From: DATARH01 sp963778385 | GTDB lineage: Bacteria; Pseudomonadota; Alphaproteobacteria; ATCC43930; CGMCC-115725 | Length of the DNA: 64,000 bases | Reading direction: 5' to 3' | Assembly: GCA_963778385.1 (NCBI GenBank) | Contig: CAVZUA010000049.1 | Location: 53,845 to 117,844 of the forward strand | In this document: piece after piece, positions 10,100 to 18,877 of the stretch | How the letters are laid out: each line of letters opens with the position of its first letter | Numbering within the stretch: the stretch's first letter is position 1 | The notes under the pieces: generated by a model | What the model was told of the DNA's origin: nothing | The model's input: the letters and a program-made list of their open reading frames with translations, nothing else | Database searches by the model: none | Translations under genes and position numbers: made by a program

Positions 10100-10599
10100 G
10101 CGAATTCACCCGCCGGGTGTCGTTGGTGCGGATCGGCGGCGAACCGTTCCGCCAGCACATCGCCGCCGACGCGGCGGAGCGCGGTGCGCTCGCCCGGCGT
10201 TTTGAGCTGGTCACGCTCGATCGCCTCGAAGCCGATATCGAACTGGTCCGCGAGCCGGGAGGAACGATCTTGCTGTCGGCCGCCTTCACGGCCGAGTTCG
10301 CGCAGCAATGCATCGTCACGCTCGACCCCGTCGCCGGCAGCGTCAACGAGCCGTTCCGGCTGCGCTATGGCCCGCCGGAGGTCGAGGATACGGTGCCCCT
10401 CGGCGAGGGCGACCCGGCGTTCGAACCCCTGGACGACGAATCGATCGATATCGGCGAGGCGATCGCACAGGAATTCTCGCTGGCGCTGCCGCCCTTCCCG
10501 CGCGCGCCGGACGCCGTCATCGCCACCGAACCGGAGGAAGACCGGGCCGAAGGTCCGTTTGCGGCACTGACCGGGCTGCGTCGCGACGATCCGCGCTAG
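10096..10599 (+). CDS. YceD/DUF177 family protein
   Basis: 167 residues. Members are encoded next to rpmF in most bacteria, and plant/bacterial homologues have been linked to 23S rRNA accumulation. Seen here: FELVTLDRLEADIELVRE, CIVTLDPVAGSVNEPFRLRY with the family Cys, and an acidic stretch ending in ESIDIGEAIAQEFSLALPPFPRAPDA, the diagnostic C-terminal signature. It overlaps the upstream chaperone gene by 4 bp and is followed by rpmF after 104 bp. Confidence 0.9.
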   Translation: MSEFTRRVSLVRIGGEPFRQHIAADAAERGALARRFELVTLDRLEADIELVREPGGTILLSAAFTAEFAQQCIVTLDPVAGSVNEPFRLRYGPPEVEDTVPLGEGDPAFEPLDDESIDIGEAIAQEFSLALPPFPRAPDAVIATEPEEDRAEGPFAALTGLRRDDPR

Positions 10600-10703
10600 C
10601 CCCCGTCAACAACGCAACGCCGCCGCGCTGCCGTCGTTGTTGCCGCCGCTGCCGATTTTGGCTAGATGTCTCGGCTCGCATGCCGAGACTTATGAGTTAG
10701 ACA

Positions 10704-10895
10704 ATGGCCGTTCCGAAAAAGAAAGTTTCCCCGTCGCGTCGCAACATGCGGCGCTCCCATCATGCGCTGTCGGCATCGGCCTATGTCGAATGCCCGAATT
10801 GCGGCGAGCTGAAGCGGCCGCATCATCTGTGCGAAGCGTGCGGTCATTATGGCGGCCGTGAAGTCGTGCCGGTGGCAGAACCGGCGACCGCCTGA
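10704..10895 (+). CDS. rpmF: 50S ribosomal protein L32
   Basis: 63 residues, normal length for L32. N terminus MAVPKKKVSPSRRNMRRSHH followed by a four-Cys zinc ribbon CPNCGE...CEACGHY. Basic N terminus binds 23S rRNA. It sits between DUF177 and plsX, the classic rpmF-plsX-fabH order linking ribosome and lipid synthesis. All four cysteines are kept, so this is the zinc-binding form. Confidence 0.97.
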   Translation: MAVPKKKVSPSRRNMRRSHHALSASAYVECPNCGELKRPHHLCEACGHYGGREVVPVAEPATA

Positions 10896-10926
10896 TCGAC
10901 AATTCGCGAGATAAAGCACGGCCCCG

Positions 10927-11973
10927 GTGAGCGGTTCGATCACAATTGCCCTCGACGCGATGGGCGGTGACCGTGCGCCGGACATCGTCCTGCAGGGCGC
11001 CAATATCGCGTTGGAACGCCATCCCGGCGCGCGCTTCTTGCTGTTTGGCGCCGAGAGCCAGATCGCGCCGCTGTTGGCGCAGTTGCCCCGCCTCGCGCAG
11101 GTCGCCTCGGTCCACCATACCGACGAGACGGTAGCCGCTGACGACAAACCGTCGCAGGCGCTGCGCGCCGGCCGCGGCACCAGCATGCGGCTGGCAATCG
11201 AGGCGGTGGGCGATGGCCGCGCCGACTGCGTCGTCTCCGCCGGCAATACCGGCGCGCTGATGGCGATCGCGAAATTCGTGCTCAAGACGCTGCCGGGCAT
11301 CGACCGGCCCGCGATCGCGACCTTCTACCCGACGCTGCGCGGGGAGAGCGTCATGCTCGATCTCGGCGCCAATATCGAATGCGACGCCGAGAACCTCGTG
11401 CAGTTCGCGCTGATGGGCGATGCGTTCGCGCGCAGCGTGCTCGGCGTCATCGAGCCGACCGTCGGCCTGTTGAATGTCGGGTCCGAGGATTTGAAAGGCA
11501 ACGACGCGGTGCGCGGCGCCGCCGCGCGGCTGCGTGGCGGACTGACGCCGATCCGCTTTCACGGGTTTGTCGAGGGCGACGATATCGGCGCCGGCACGGT
11601 CGATGTCATCGTCACCGACGGCTTCACCGGCAATGTCGCGCTGAAGACCGCGGAGGGCACCGCCCGGCTCTTCTCTGAGGCGCTGCGCATCTCGTTCCGA
11701 TACTCGCCACTGGCCCGCATCGGCTATTTCTTCGCGCGCGGCGCGCTGCGCAAATTCCGCGAGCGGTTCGATCCGCGCCGGTACAATGGCGCGATGTTTC
11801 TCGGGTTGGGCGGGATCGCGGTGAAAAGCCACGGCTCCACCGATGCGTTTGGTTTCGCCAATGCGATCGGCGTCGCGATCGACATGAAGGTCAACGGGTT
11901 TCTCGAAAAGATCCGAGCCGATCTGGCACGGGTCAATGTCGCGCGGCCGGCGCCGCAACCAGCGGCGCTGTAG
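10927..11973 (+). CDS. plsX: Phosphate acyltransferase PlsX
   Basis: Peripheral membrane enzyme converting acyl-ACP to acyl-phosphate, the first step of the PlsX/PlsY phospholipid route. 348 residues. Motifs: ALDAMGGDRAPDIVLQGA, VSAGNTGALMAIAKF, RPAIATFYPT, MLDLGANIECDAENLVQFA, LLNVGSEDLKGND and DVIVTDGFTGNVALK. GTG start at 10927, 31 bp after rpmF; the family begins at about this residue. fabH follows after 8 bp. Confidence 0.96.
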   Translation: MSGSITIALDAMGGDRAPDIVLQGANIALERHPGARFLLFGAESQIAPLLAQLPRLAQVASVHHTDETVAADDKPSQALRAGRGTSMRLAIEAVGDGRADCVVSAGNTGALMAIAKFVLKTLPGIDRPAIATFYPTLRGESVMLDLGANIECDAENLVQFALMGDAFARSVLGVIEPTVGLLNVGSEDLKGNDAVRGAAARLRGGLTPIRFHGFVEGDDIGAGTVDVIVTDGFTGNVALKTAEGTARLFSEALRISFRYSPLARIGYFFARGALRKFRERFDPRRYNGAMFLGLGGIAVKSHGSTDAFGFANAIGVAIDMKVNGFLEKIRADLARVNVARPAPQPAAL

Positions 11974-11981
11974 ACGAGCGG

Positions 11982-12953
11982 ATGAAGTTGCGCGCCCAGG
12001 TCGCCGGCTGCGGGGCCTACCTTCCCGAGCGGGTGCTCACCAATGACGAGTTGTCGCGGCAACTCGATACCTCCGACGCCTGGATTCGTCAGCGCACCGG
12101 CATCGGCGAGCGCCGCGTCGCGGCCGATGGCGAGCTCACCTCCGACCTCGCGGTGGCGGCGGCGCGGCGTGCGCTCCAACATGCCGGGATGAGCGGCAGT
12201 GATCTTGATCTCATCGTGCTGGCGACGGCGACGCCCGACCACACTTTCCCGGCGACCGCGACCAAGGTCCAAGCGCAGCTCGGCATGAAGCGCGGCGCGG
12301 CGTTCGACATCCAGGCAGTATGCTCGGGCTTCATCTTCGCGCTGGCGACCGCCGACAACGCGATCCGGCTCGGCCAGGCACGCACCGCGCTGGTGATCGG
12401 CGCGGAAACCTTCTCGCGCATTCTCGACTGGCAAGACCGCGGCACTTGCGTGCTGTTCGGCGACGGCGCCGGGGCGCTGGTCCTCAACGCGGTGCCGGAT
12501 ACCGGACCGGCGGGCCGCGGCGTGTTGTCGACCCACCTACATTCGGACGGACGGCTCTACGACATCCTCTATGTCGATGGCGGCCCGTCGACCACCGGCA
12601 CCACTGGCCATCTGCGCATGGAAGGCCGCGAGGTCTTTCGCCAGGCCGTGCAGCATCTCTCCGAAGCGGTCGAAGAAGCGCTCGCCGCCAACAGCCTGAG
12701 CGGCGCCGACATCGACTGGCTGGTGCCGCATCAGGCGAACCTGCGGATCATCGATGCGATCGGCAAGCGGCTCTCGCTGCGCCCCGACCAGACCGTGGTC
12801 ACCATCGAGCGCCACGCCAATACCTCCGCGGCCTCGATCCCGTTGGCGCTCGACGAGGCGGTCTCGGACGGCCGCATCCAGCCGGGTCATCTGGTATTGA
12901 TGGAGGCGCTGGGCGGCGGCCTGACCTGGGGCGCCAGCCTCGTCCGCTGGTAA
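11982..12953 (+). CDS. fabH: Beta-ketoacyl-ACP synthase III
   Basis: Starts type II fatty-acid synthesis by condensing acetyl-CoA with malonyl-ACP. 323 residues. Catalytic triad visible: Cys114 in FDIQAVCSGFIFAL, His250 in WLVPHQANLRI, Asn280 in IERHANTSAASIP. C terminus MEALGGGLTWGASLVRW is canonical. Separated by 8 bp from plsX and therefore in the same operon. Confidence 0.97.
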   Translation: MKLRAQVAGCGAYLPERVLTNDELSRQLDTSDAWIRQRTGIGERRVAADGELTSDLAVAAARRALQHAGMSGSDLDLIVLATATPDHTFPATATKVQAQLGMKRGAAFDIQAVCSGFIFALATADNAIRLGQARTALVIGAETFSRILDWQDRGTCVLFGDGAGALVLNAVPDTGPAGRGVLSTHLHSDGRLYDILYVDGGPSTTGTTGHLRMEGREVFRQAVQHLSEAVEEALAANSLSGADIDWLVPHQANLRIIDAIGKRLSLRPDQTVVTIERHANTSAASIPLALDEAVSDGRIQPGHLVLMEALGGGLTWGASLVRW

Positions 12954-12964
12954 TTTTTCATTGC

Positions 12965-13050
12965 CTTGGCCGGGCTTGACCCGGCCGTCCACGTCTTCTT
13001 GCTCAGACGCCCTGGAATGAAGACCTGGCCCCGGGTCAAGCGCGGGCGAG
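12965..13050. repeat. Intergenic palindromic repeat (family A)
   Basis: Left arm TGGCCGGGCTTGACCCGGCC, right arm GGCCCCGGGTCAAGCGCGGG, about 45 bp apart. Same family as 22867-22939, 31156-31230 and 48875-48960. It fills the fabH-ihfA spacer. Confidence 0.7.
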
Positions 13051-13140
13051 GCGAATGGGATGGTTGGGGAAGACCCATACCATGCCGTTTGACGGCGTTT
13101 TTCGCCGACGCTAATTTGCCTCGAACAAACGGAGGGCGGC

Positions 13141-13461
13141 ATGGCCGGTCAGACGGTTACTCGCGCTCAGCTTACCGAAGCGGTCTATCAAGAGGTCGGC
13201 TTGTCGCGCAACAAGTCGGCCGAGCTTGTCGAGTCGGTGATCGCGGAGATTTCGGGCGCGCTCGAACGCGGCGAGATGGTCAAGATTTCGTCCTTCGGCA
13301 GCTTCGCGGTACGCCGCAAGGGACAGCGTATCGGCCGCAACCCGAAAACCGGTCAGGAAGTGCCGATCAGCCCGCGCCGCGTGCTGGTGTTCCGCGCTTC
13401 GCACGCGCTGAAGAACCATATCAATCAGGCGCTGGCCCCTGCTCCGGCGAAAAAGGCTTGA
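13141..13461 (+). CDS. ihfA: Integration host factor subunit alpha
   Basis: DNA-bending nucleoid protein of the HU/IHF family, acting as a heterodimer with IhfB. 106 residues. The pattern VTRAQLTEAVYQEVGLSRNK, FGSFAVRRKGQRIGRNPKTG (the DNA-intercalating arm with RNPKTG) and VPISPRRVLVFRAS is typical of the alpha subunit. Preceded by GGAGGG. Position between fabH and a MerR gene is conserved among proteobacteria and supports IhfA over HU. Confidence 0.94.
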   Translation: MAGQTVTRAQLTEAVYQEVGLSRNKSAELVESVIAEISGALERGEMVKISSFGSFAVRRKGQRIGRNPKTGQEVPISPRRVLVFRASHALKNHINQALAPAPAKKA

Positions 13462-13478
13462 GGTGAGGTCCGCGTGAC

Positions 13479-14012
13479 GTGAGCGACATAGGGGAGGCCG
13501 GAACCGGCCGTCGCGGCAACAAGCGGGCGGCGGTCTTCCGCACGATCGGCGAGGTCGCCGACGACCTCGAGCTCCCGGCGCATGTGCTGCGCTTTTGGGA
13601 GTCGAAATTTCCCCAGCTCAAGCCGCTGAAGCGCGGTGGCGGGCGGCGCTACTACCGCCCGGAAGACATCGCGCTGCTGTCGCGCATCCGCCGGTGCCTC
13701 TACCAGGACGGCTATACGATCCGCGGCGTGCAGAAGCTGCTGTCCGACGGCACGCTGGACGCCGCCGCCGGGGCGGCCGAGATCGTGCCGAGCCTCTTCC
13801 CGCTCGACCCGCCGTCGGAAGCGGCGCCATCCGCGCTGGTAAAGGCGCCTAGAGCCGCTCGGCGTGCCCCTGCTCCGCCCAAGGCCGCCGAGCCCGTCGA
13901 ACCGAAACCTCTGTCGGAGCCAGGCAGGGCCGCGCTCGAAGCCGCGGTGCAGGACCTGCTCTCCGCCCGCCATATGCTCGATGCGCTGCTGCATCGCACG
14001 CGGAAGGAATAA
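13479..14012 (+). CDS. MerR family transcriptional regulator (next to ihfA)
   Basis: 177 residues with an N-terminal winged helix: FRTIGEVADDLELPAHVLRF, WESKFPQLKP, GGGRRYYRPEDIALLSRI, then IRGVQKLLSDG. The second half is Ala/Pro-rich linker with a short helix at the end (LEAAVQDLLSARHMLDALLH). There are no metal-binding cysteines, so it is not a classical metal sensor. This MerR type is encoded directly after ihfA in many alphaproteobacteria; its ligand and targets are unknown. GTG start, 17 bp after ihfA. Confidence 0.9.
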   Translation: MSDIGEAGTGRRGNKRAAVFRTIGEVADDLELPAHVLRFWESKFPQLKPLKRGGGRRYYRPEDIALLSRIRRCLYQDGYTIRGVQKLLSDGTLDAAAGAAEIVPSLFPLDPPSEAAPSALVKAPRAARRAPAPPKAAEPVEPKPLSEPGRAALEAAVQDLLSARHMLDALLHRTRKE

Positions 14013-14085
14013 GGCGGCATTTCCGATCCTGCTTCCTTCGAGCCGGCGCTTCGCGCCTCCTCAGAGCCTGACTCGAAACTATCTT

Positions 14086-14229
14086 CGTCATTCCGGGGCG
14101 ACCCGCAGGGCCGAACCCGGAACCCATGAACACGGCCTCATCCAATGAGGTTGCGGTGTCGGAACGCACTTTTCAGCGGTCCGTGCGCATGGGTTCCGGG
14201 TTCATCGCCGCGCGATGCCCCGGAATGAC
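14086..14229. repeat. Intergenic palindromic repeat (family D); main content of the 14013-14394 spacer
   Basis: Long inverted repeat bounded by CGTCATTCCGGGG and CCCCGGAATGACA, with inner arms AACCCGGAACCCATG and CATGGGTTCCGGGTT. A shorter relative lies at 41480-41522. The rest of the 382-bp spacer between the MerR gene and the tRNA holds a second GC-rich inverted segment (GAGCCGGCGCTTCGCGCCTC and GAGGAGCGCCGCGAGGCG) and no open frame with coding character. Confidence 0.65.
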
Positions 14230-14394
14230 ACACAGAAAAGTCCCAAGACATTGAGCCAAATGTACTTCCAGTCAGGCCTGAGGAGCGCCGCGAGGCGCGT
14301 CTCGAAGGAAGCGCCGCGCCCGGCCCAAACCCCACACATTGCGCCCCGGGCCGGCGGCAAGTATGATCCGCGCCTTCGTCAGAGAAGCCCCGGT

Positions 14395-14472
14395 CGGAGC
14401 GTAGCGCAGCCTGGTAGCGCATCAGCATGGGGTGCTGAGGGTCGAGAGTTCGAAATCTCTCCGCTCCGACCA
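14395..14472 (+). tRNA. tRNA-Pro (anticodon GGG)
   Basis: Full cloverleaf: acceptor stem CGGAGCG/CGCTCCG, D arm GCGC-AGCCTGGTA-GCGC, anticodon stem TCAGC/GCTGA with loop ATGGGGT giving anticodon GGG, T stem GAGAG/CTCTC, discriminator A and encoded CCA (14470-14472). The T loop reads TTCGAAAT, 8 nt rather than the normal 7, so the molecule is 78 nt with CCA. All stems pair perfectly. The extra A may be real or a sequence error. Confidence 0.93.
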
Positions 14473-14511
14473 TCTCTCGCCCAGGCATCTCCTGTCTCGG
14501 AGGCTGCACCC

Positions 14512-15420
14512 ATGAGCACCGAACGGCCGCATTCAGATCTCGAACCCTGGCAATGGCCGGAGGCGCATTGGCGCAAGCTCGTCGACCGGGTGCGCGCCGG
14601 CAAGGCGTTGCGACCGGCGGAATGGCCGGGCGGCGCCCGCTGCGCGGTGGCGCTATCCTTTGACAGCGACCATGAGACCAGCGATCTGCGCGAAGGCGGC
14701 CAGTCGATCGGCCGGCTCGCCTGGGGCCAGATGGGCGCGCGCGTCGGCGTACCGCGCATCCTCAAACTGTTGGACAAATATCAGGTCAAGGCGTCGTTCT
14801 ATGTACCGGCGGTGACCGCGCTGCTACACCCCGACGAGCAGCGGCGCATCGTCGCCGAGGGCCACGAAATCGCCATCCACGGGTGGATTCACGAGTTGAA
14901 TTCGGTGCTGCCCTACGAAGCCGAGCGCGACCTGATGCTGCGTGCCGCCGAGGTGCTGGAAAAAACCAGCGGCGTGCGCCCGGTCGGCATGCGCACCCCG
15001 TCCTGGGATTTCAGCTGGAACACACTCTCGCTCGAAGCCGAGATGGGCCTCCTCTACGATTCATCACTGATGTCGGACGAGGATTGCTACGAGCTGCTGC
15101 TCGACGGCAAGCCGTGCGGGGTTATCGAGCTGCCGGTCGAATGGGTGCGCGACGACGCGGTCTATTTCAGCATGAACCGGTTCTCGGCGCTGCGCCCCTA
15201 TACGCCGCCCGCCGATGTGCTCGACATTTTCCGCCGCGAATTCGAGGCGGCCTATGAAGATGGCGGCGTCTTCCAGCTGACCATGCACCCGCATATCATC
15301 AGCTATCGGTCGCGGATCTGGCTGCTCGAGGAATTGATCCGGCTGGCCCAGTCGCGCCCCGGCGTGTGGTTTGCCACCCACGCCGAGGTCGCCCGCTGGG
15401 CCAAGGAGCATGCGGCTTAA
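14512..15420 (+). CDS. Polysaccharide deacetylase family protein
   Basis: 302-residue NodB-fold hydrolase. Motifs: ALSFDSDHETSDL (metal Asp cluster), GHEIAIHGWIHE (metal His pair HxxxH), GMRTPSWDFSWNT and a C-terminal MHPHIISYRSR. The SFDSDHE and PHIISYRSR patterns match the subgroup related to peptidoglycan/chitin deacetylases and PuuE-like allantoinases, so an amidase on small molecules is possible. No signal peptide is seen, arguing for a cytoplasmic role. The ATG at 14512 avoids overlap with the tRNA and is preceded by GGAGG. Confidence 0.85.
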   Translation: MSTERPHSDLEPWQWPEAHWRKLVDRVRAGKALRPAEWPGGARCAVALSFDSDHETSDLREGGQSIGRLAWGQMGARVGVPRILKLLDKYQVKASFYVPAVTALLHPDEQRRIVAEGHEIAIHGWIHELNSVLPYEAERDLMLRAAEVLEKTSGVRPVGMRTPSWDFSWNTLSLEAEMGLLYDSSLMSDEDCYELLLDGKPCGVIELPVEWVRDDAVYFSMNRFSALRPYTPPADVLDIFRREFEAAYEDGGVFQLTMHPHIISYRSRIWLLEELIRLAQSRPGVWFATHAEVARWAKEHAA

Positions 15421-15422
15421 CC

Positions 15423-15662
15423 TCAGTACCGACGCTTCACGGCAGGATCTTCCTTCGCGATATGACGTTTGCCGACCATCTCGGCATGCTCTAATTCACG
15501 GCGAATATCTTCGTCGTGCAAATCGTTTTCTGCTTCACGCGCCTTTTCATCCACGCGTCCGGAACGAATGAATTGCCGTTGCGCTTCGTTATATTTTCGC
15601 GCGGCGGTACGATTGCCTTCACCTTCGTTTCGCGAAGGAGTGAAGTCTTTGCGTTTTTCCAT
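15423..15662 (-). CDS. Small highly charged hypothetical protein (79 aa)
   Basis: Very hydrophilic, Lys/Arg/Glu-rich protein without Cys, signal peptide or membrane segment: MEKRKDFTPSRNEGEGNRTA, then KYNEAQRQFIRSGRVDEKAR and a helical tail. Similar small proteins occur widely in alphaproteobacteria without known function; a stress or nucleic-acid role is only a guess. GGAGG lies 6 bp upstream of the ATG. Its stop is 2 bp from that of the convergent deacetylase. Confidence 0.75.
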   Translation of the reverse strand: MEKRKDFTPSRNEGEGNRTAARKYNEAQRQFIRSGRVDEKAREAENDLHDEDIRRELEHAEMVGKRHIAKEDPAVKRRY

Positions 15663-15717
15663 TTAGGACCTCCGATCTTATCTAGTTAAACGAGGTCCTT
15701 GCTAAGGCGTTCCGGTC

Positions 15718-16966
15718 TCAAGGGCCGGCGAGTGCCGCGCGCCGCATCGGTTTCAAGACGAACAGTGCCAGCAGCGCCGCGGTCAGATCGGCGGCGATAC
15801 AGACGGCAAACACGGTCGTCCAGCTCCCGGTCCCCTGATGCAGCAGCGCCGCCAGCGGCCCGCCGAAAATCGAGCCGGATTCCCTGGGCGATATAGAGGC
15901 AACCGTAATTCTGCGTCGCATTGCGCGCGCCGAACGTGTCGGTCAGCGTCGAGGGGAACAGCGAGAAAATCTCGCCCCAGCCGAAAAACACCACCCCCGA
16001 CAGCAGCGCGAACCACAGCGGGTCGGTGATCGTCATCAGCCAGATCGTCATCGCCGCCGCTTCGAGCGTGAAAGCGACGAACATCGTGTTCTCGCGGCCG
16101 ATCCGGTCGGACAGCCAGCCGAAAAACGGCCGCGTCAAACCATTGGTGAAGCGGTCGATCGTCAGCGCCAGCGGCAACGCGGCCGCGCCCCAGACGGTCA
16201 GCTTGGTGATGCCGAAATCGGCGGCGAAATTGCCGATTTGCGAGATCACCATGAGCCCCGAGGTCGACATCAACGACATCATCAAGAACATCAGCCAGAA
16301 GATCGGGCTTTTCAGCATCGTCAGGCTGTCGACGCCGGCCGCGGCGGTCGTCGATGCCGCTACGGCCGGCGGCCGGCGCAACCCGAGCGCCGCACAGACG
16401 CCGACGATCGCGAAGATGATCCCGTATTGCTGCAGCGTGACCTGATAGCCCGCGCTGGCGATGCTGGCGCTGATCGGGAAGGTCGTGGCGATCGCGCCCA
16501 TGCCGTAGCCGGCGGCGACCATGCCGGCGGCGAAACCGCGCGCATCGGGGAACCAGCGCACCACCTGGCCGACGACGCCGATATAGACGATGCCGGTGCC
16601 GAGGCCGCAAATCACCCCGTAGCTGAAATAGAGCGCCCATAGCGAGGTCGCGTAGGCCGACAGCACCCAGCCCAACCCCGACAATGCGCCGCCGACCGCG
16701 ATCAACAGCCGCGGTCCAAAACGATCGACCAGCCAGCCTTGCGCCGGCGAGAAAAACGTCTGCAGCACGATCAGCAACGAGAACGTCACCTGCAGCGCCG
16801 CGGGGCTTGCCGACAACGCCGCTCCCAGCGGTTTGGTAAACAGCGCCCAGACATATTGCGGGCTCGAAATCGCCATCATACAGACGATGCCGAGCCCGAG
16901 TTGCACCCAGCGCGCCGCCGGCGAAACAACGGCGCCGCCGCCCAGAATGTCGGTGTTGGTGGTCAT
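15718..16966 (-). pseudogene. Oxalate/formate-antiporter-type MFS carrier, +1 frameshift near C terminus
   Basis: About 416 residues when repaired. The N-terminal half has WVQLGLGIVCMMAISSPQYV, DRFGPRLLIAVGGALSGLGW and GFAAGMVAAGYGMGAI; the second half has GWLSDRIGRENTMF and SLFPSTLTDTFGARNATQNY, strongly matching the OFA (OxlT-like) branch. After YIAQGI the frame runs into unrelated residues, whereas removing one of two G bases at 15877-15878 restores GSIFGGPLAALLHQG and a normal last two helices ending LKPMRRAALAGP. Without repair the reading continues to 15686. Either a mutation or a base-call error. Confidence 0.8.
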
Positions 16967-17044
16967 TGTGCGGTGTGCTCTCAGCGTGCGTTGCGGAGCC
17001 GAACGCGAAGCAAGAACAGGACCATATGGCCCTATCCGCCGGCT

Positions 17045-17806
17045 CTACCCGGCCAGCACCGCCTTGAAGCGCAGCCGGACGTAGTCGGCGATCCACAGAC
17101 CCGTCTCGTCTTGGAGGATCGGCTCGAGCAGGTCGGAAATCTCCTGTTGCGCGGCCGGCCGGTCGGCTGGAGCGAGCGGCGCGAAAAAATCGTCGGCGAA
17201 ATTGTCCAGCCAGGCACCGAACCCGGCTTCGAGCGGCGTCGGCCGCGGCACAATCGCGATCTCCTCGACACGAAACCCGGCCGCTTCGAGCTTTTGGCGA
17301 TAAGCGCCAGCGGAGGGGAAATACCACGGCATGACATCGCGCCAGTCGATTCCGCGCCTCTCCAGCACCACGCGGAACGCGACCTGGATCGCCGCGGTGT
17401 TGTTGTGGCCGCCCATCTCGGCGACAAACCGAGCCCCCGGCTTCAAGGCGCGCGCGACACCGGCGAGTACCGCTTCCGGTGGGCGCATCCAATGCAGCGC
17501 GGCATTGGAGAACACCGCGTCGAACTCGCGGTCGAAAGCCAGCTGCTGGCCCGGCACGACCCGCGCGTCGAGGCCCTTCGCTTTTGCGGCGGCGACCATA
17601 TCGGGCGCCGCGTCGACCGCGACGATCGTGGCGCCGGCGGCGGCGATCTTCACGGTCAGCGTACCGTCGCCGCAGCCGAGGTCGAGGATGCGCTCGCCGG
17701 GCTGCGGCGCGAGCAGTTCGAGGACGGGCGCGCCGAATGTCGGCACAAAATGCGCGGTTGCCGCATAGCGCGCAGCCGACCAGTTTTGTTTCGATAATTC
17801 CGCCAT
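17045..17806 (-). CDS. Class I SAM-dependent methyltransferase (Tam-like)
   Basis: 253 residues. SAM site motif I ILDLGCGDGTLTVKIA, motif II VAVDAAPDMVAAAK, and FDAVFSNAALHWMRPPEAVL (the NAALHW motif shared with trans-aconitate methyltransferases and Methyltransf_11 proteins). The C-terminal half with WLDNFADDFFAPL and the ending GLWIADYVRLRFKAVLAG resembles the trans-aconitate type. The exact acceptor is unknown. ATG 17806 is chosen since MAELSKQNWSAARYA begins the conserved region. Confidence 0.82.
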   Translation of the reverse strand: MAELSKQNWSAARYAATAHFVPTFGAPVLELLAPQPGERILDLGCGDGTLTVKIAAAGATIVAVDAAPDMVAAAKAKGLDARVVPGQQLAFDREFDAVFSNAALHWMRPPEAVLAGVARALKPGARFVAEMGGHNNTAAIQVAFRVVLERRGIDWRDVMPWYFPSAGAYRQKLEAAGFRVEEIAIVPRPTPLEAGFGAWLDNFADDFFAPLAPADRPAAQQEISDLLEPILQDETGLWIADYVRLRFKAVLAG

Positions 17807-17939
17807 CGGCTCTATCTTGGGTCGTTCTCCGCCGCCATCGATAGCGTCCCTCACCGGCCTAAATATATCCCGGTATAAAGACTACCCGCCTTGGAGAACG
17901 CTTCGGGCGGCGACCTCCGGACCGCAGGATAGGTGCGAT

Positions 17940-18755
17940 ATGCCGCAGCGGATGGTTGTCGCGGGACTGGCTTTGATCGTCGCGCTGCTGGCGCGGCCGA
18001 TAGCGGCGCCGGCTGCCGACGACGCACTCGACCGGATCGTCAAGAACGGCGTCGTGCGCATCGCGATACCCGACAATTTTTCGCCGTTCGGCACGCTCGG
18101 GCCCGACATGAAGCCGCAGGGCTACGACATCGACACGGCGGCGCTCGTCGCCGCCGGCCTCGGCGTCAAGCCTGAGCTCATTACCCTGGCGAGCTCCGAC
18201 CGCATCCCCGGCCTCGTCGACGGCAAGGTCGATCTCGTGATTTCCAGCCTGGGCAGGGATCCCGAGCGGAAAAAGCTCATCGACTTCTCAATCGCTTACG
18301 CGCCATTCTTCAGCGCCGTGTTCGGGCCCGCGAGCCTTGCGGTCGCCAAACCCGAAGATCTCGCCGGCAAGACCATCGCCGTCACGCGCGACACCGTCGA
18401 GGACCGCGTGCTGACCCAGGTTGCGCCGGCCGGCGCAACCATCAAGCGCTACGACGACAATGCCGGGACGCAGGTCGCGTTTCTCTCCAGTCAGACCGAG
18501 CTGATCGCCACCGGCAACGCCGTTGCCAGCGACGTGCTGGAAAAAAGCCTGGTCAAGAAGACGGTGCTGAAATTCGTGCTGCGCAACTCACCGTGCTTTA
18601 TCGGGGTCGCCAAGAACGAACCCCAACTGCTGGCAAAGGTAAACACGATCGTCACCGCCGCTCGTCAGGACGGCCAGCTCGACCGTATTTCTCAGAAATG
18701 GCTCAAGACACCGCTCGGCGACCCCGAACACCCCGACCTGGGCGCGGCCAAGTAA
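17940..18755 (+). CDS. ABC transporter substrate-binding protein (family 3, polar amino acids)
   Basis: 271-residue periplasmic binding protein with signal peptide (MPQRMVVAGLALIVALLARP, cleavage near APAADD). SBP_bac_3 pattern: LDRIVKNGVVRIAIPDNFSP, PQGYDIDTAALVAAGLG, LVDGKVDLVISSLGRDPERK, DFSIAYAPFF and LAGKTIAVTRDTVEDR, with a C-terminal ISQKWLKTPLGD. No permease or ATPase gene is adjacent, so it must work with a transporter elsewhere or as an orphan sensor. Confidence 0.88.
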   Translation: MPQRMVVAGLALIVALLARPIAAPAADDALDRIVKNGVVRIAIPDNFSPFGTLGPDMKPQGYDIDTAALVAAGLGVKPELITLASSDRIPGLVDGKVDLVISSLGRDPERKKLIDFSIAYAPFFSAVFGPASLAVAKPEDLAGKTIAVTRDTVEDRVLTQVAPAGATIKRYDDNAGTQVAFLSSQTELIATGNAVASDVLEKSLVKKTVLKFVLRNSPCFIGVAKNEPQLLAKVNTIVTAARQDGQLDRISQKWLKTPLGDPEHPDLGAAK

Positions 18756-18765
18756 TTCTCCGATC

Positions 18766-18843
18766 GCTCCTCGGCGAAAGCCGGGGTCCACCTTTCCGGC
18801 GCTCCAGAGTTGGAAAAATGGATCCCGGCCTTCGCCAGGAAAC
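18766..18843. repeat. Intergenic palindromic repeat (family B)
   Basis: Arms CTCGGCGAAAGCCGGGGTCC and GGATCCCGGCCTTCGCCAGG flank a centre with CTCCAGAG. It lies between the convergent binding-protein and DUF805 genes. Confidence 0.65.
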
Positions 18844-18877
18844 GGTGACAACACGTCCGGACGCCTTCGGCCTTACG

